This document shows positions 62,634 through 64,000 of a stretch of 64,000 nucleotides of DNA, one piece after another. The stretch covers positions 42,347,975 through 42,411,974 of the forward strand of contig NC_031502.1 in the NCBI RefSeq assembly GCF_000237925.1, written 5' to 3'. The translations under genes and the position numbers were made by a program. The notes beneath the pieces were generated by a model. That model had not been told where the DNA came from. It ran no database searches and worked only from the letters and a program-made list of their open reading frames with translations. This DNA comes from Schistosoma mansoni (lineage: Eukaryota; Platyhelminthes; Trematoda; Strigeidida; Schistosomatidae). Positions within the stretch are counted from its first letter, which is position 1, and each line of letters opens with the position of its first letter.

Positions 62634-63145
62634 ATGGAGATAACTTAGTTAAAGTTGAGAACATTGTTGAATAAATTAACCTAACCAACATAGTTGATGA
62701 TTATTTATGTAAAATTTGAAAAAAAATATATAAGGTGTATTATTAGAACTTCATTGATGAGTTTTTATGTTATCCTCTTGAAAAAAGAAGCGAGAGAAGA
62801 AAAAAGAAACATATTTCTTGTCTAAGTGTGTACAAATGTTTATCCCTATTTGATATATGGAGTTTTCTTATAATTGAGAGGTATAAGGTCAACTTTATTA
62901 CGCATTTTTTCTAGGTGAAGTAGCAAATAAATAGGTGTTTTATTTCCAGAGTTTAAAAGATATATATATATATATATATGATATTAGTTAAATTGCGGTC
63001 TATAACGAAAAATAATTTTTCATGCTGATCAATTTTGTTTTTTAATTGTTGTACCTCCTTGTGAATATAGAAGAAAATAACACGAACTTACGAGATCATT
63101 AACTAGTTTTCCGATACTTCAGGCAATAAAAATTCGGTTAACATT

Positions 63146-63690
63146 TGAATTCATGAGTCAATTAAAGCTAGTTCATCATGGAAAACATGGAATCAATGGA
63201 CGGCCGTTTCATCTTTGTAGGGTCTAGCTTTAATTGACACATGAACCCAATTATTAAAGTTCTACAATCTCCACAAAACCTTTTCTGATAATAATCATAG
63301 TGTACTCACTAGTGACTGGCTTCAAGAGGTACTTTCTGGAGTTCTAGTGAGTAGCCGTGACCAGTGAAGTCCAACCAGGACTCTTGTGGGATAGTAACTC
63401 ATTGAATACAATGGTGGATGACGGCGTAATTTCGTGGGTTGGTTGAAGTCAGACATTAACACCGTTGGATGGCGGCCCAGTGGTCTAGAGATTAAGCGCT
63501 AGCGCGCAAGGCCGAAGACCCTGGGTTCGAATCTCGTGAGGCGGGATCGTGGATGCTCACTGCTGAGGAGCCCCATACTAGGACGAGACTTCCATCTAGT
63601 GTTTCCAGGTTTTCCATGGTGGTCTATCTTTAATTGACCAATGAATTAAACTATTAAATTACAACAACCTTCACAAACTCCCATTCTGAA
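63146..63690 (+). mobile_element. Family A composite (foldback stub + full unit)
   Basis: 63146-63285 is a foldback stub ending in tail (CCACAAAACCTTTTCTGAT); then body (GTACTCACTAGTGACTGG), tRNA-like region (box A CGGCCCAGTGGTCTAG, box B GGGTTCGAATCTC), ribozyme and tail to 63690. Ribozyme: CTGAGGA kept but GAGA replaces GAAA. Confidence 0.88.
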
Positions 63691-63744
63691 AATTTAGTTA
63701 AGTTGCATAATAATTTAAATCTTTTACGCATTACTACTACTGTA

Positions 63745-64000
63745 TTAATTGGGTGAACTCCGCCTGGATTCCCTCTGGGGTTACTGAAGGTCACAAGCCC
63801 GAGTAAAGGAGGATGGTTGGGCATGGGGTTAGCGATCCCATCCCATAGAAAACTAACTCGCTAAAAAACACTAAACAGAAAAAATAATTCAAACTATCTG
63901 AACTCTGTCCTGGAATTTAGAAGGTTTTCCTTTAGAAGTGTTATGACGCCCCATGGTGAAAGTCGAGTTCCTTCGGAAGTCACGAGGTCGATGCATCTTC
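63745..64000 (+). mobile_element. 5' part of a LINE-like element, runs off the window
   Basis: GC jump at 63753. The text (GAACTCCGCCTGGATTCC, AGGTCACAAGCCCGAG, GACGCCCCATGGTGAAAG, CACGAGGTCGATGCATC) is of the kind I associate with the leader of schistosome RTE-like LINEs. No coding domain is inside the window. Confidence 0.45.

Larger units (their letters stand above)
44295..64000. other. About 19.7 kb without a convincing exon
   Basis: Upstream of the first ZFHX exon seen. It may be a large first intron or intergenic. Contents: A and B copies, LINE ends, the nested foldback, long (TA)n tracts, the assembly gap and a low-confidence open frame pair at 51.7-52.1 kb. 52500-55880, 57780-59600 and 60000-61600 hold nothing I can name beyond simple repeats. 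Confidence 0.5.

Overview
This window looks like one AT-rich locus of a blood fluke (Schistosoma, probably the African mansoni/haematobium group). The grounds are dense tRNA-headed short retroposons carrying the schistosome-type hammerhead ribozyme, a Penelope-like fragment with a GIY-YIG end, LINE 3' ends of schistosome type, many (TA)n tracts, and host exons separated by very large introns. There is one 200-N assembly gap (57320-57519). No rRNA gene, functional tRNA gene, CRISPR array or operon was seen.

Host genes: the only convincing gene lies on the minus strand. Two exons (44294-44015 and 42655-41162) encode zinc fingers of the ZFHX3/ZFHX4/zfh-2 family. Further down the same strand I found seven small exons (36809-36400, 24785-24682, 22499-22400, 21290-21203, 17240-17099, 15250-15195, 4058-4019) with good splice sites. 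Their reading phases agree at all six internal junctions and they end in an acidic tail and a stop. They may be the 3' half of the ZFHX-like gene (phase allows it; product about 900 residues, without a homeodomain) or a separate gene whose start was not found. Introns reach 11-12 kb.

Repeats: nearly everything else is retroposon debris. Family B is the classic Sm-alpha type (tRNA-like head, hammerhead, tail). Family A is a second tRNA-headed family in which I read a different but complete hammerhead (CTGAGGA core, GAAA, GTC site). A third, smaller family near 10.4 kb and 61.7 kb also has a hammerhead-like fold. Many insertions in all three families are inverted-duplicated (foldback) and several have clear 10-14 bp target-site duplications. 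One B insertion starts exactly at the ribozyme cleavage site. Two longer foldbacks (15.6-16.1 kb, 56.2-56.7 kb) are also present, the second nested inside a family A copy.

Layout: 1-4 kb is flank with a GC-richer repeat; 4-36.8 kb is the small-exon region with its introns full of A and B copies; 36.8-44.3 kb holds the zinc-finger exons and a Penelope-like fragment; 44.3-64 kb is intronic or intergenic, with more A/B copies, LINE ends, long (TA)n tracts and the beginning of a LINE-like element at the right edge.
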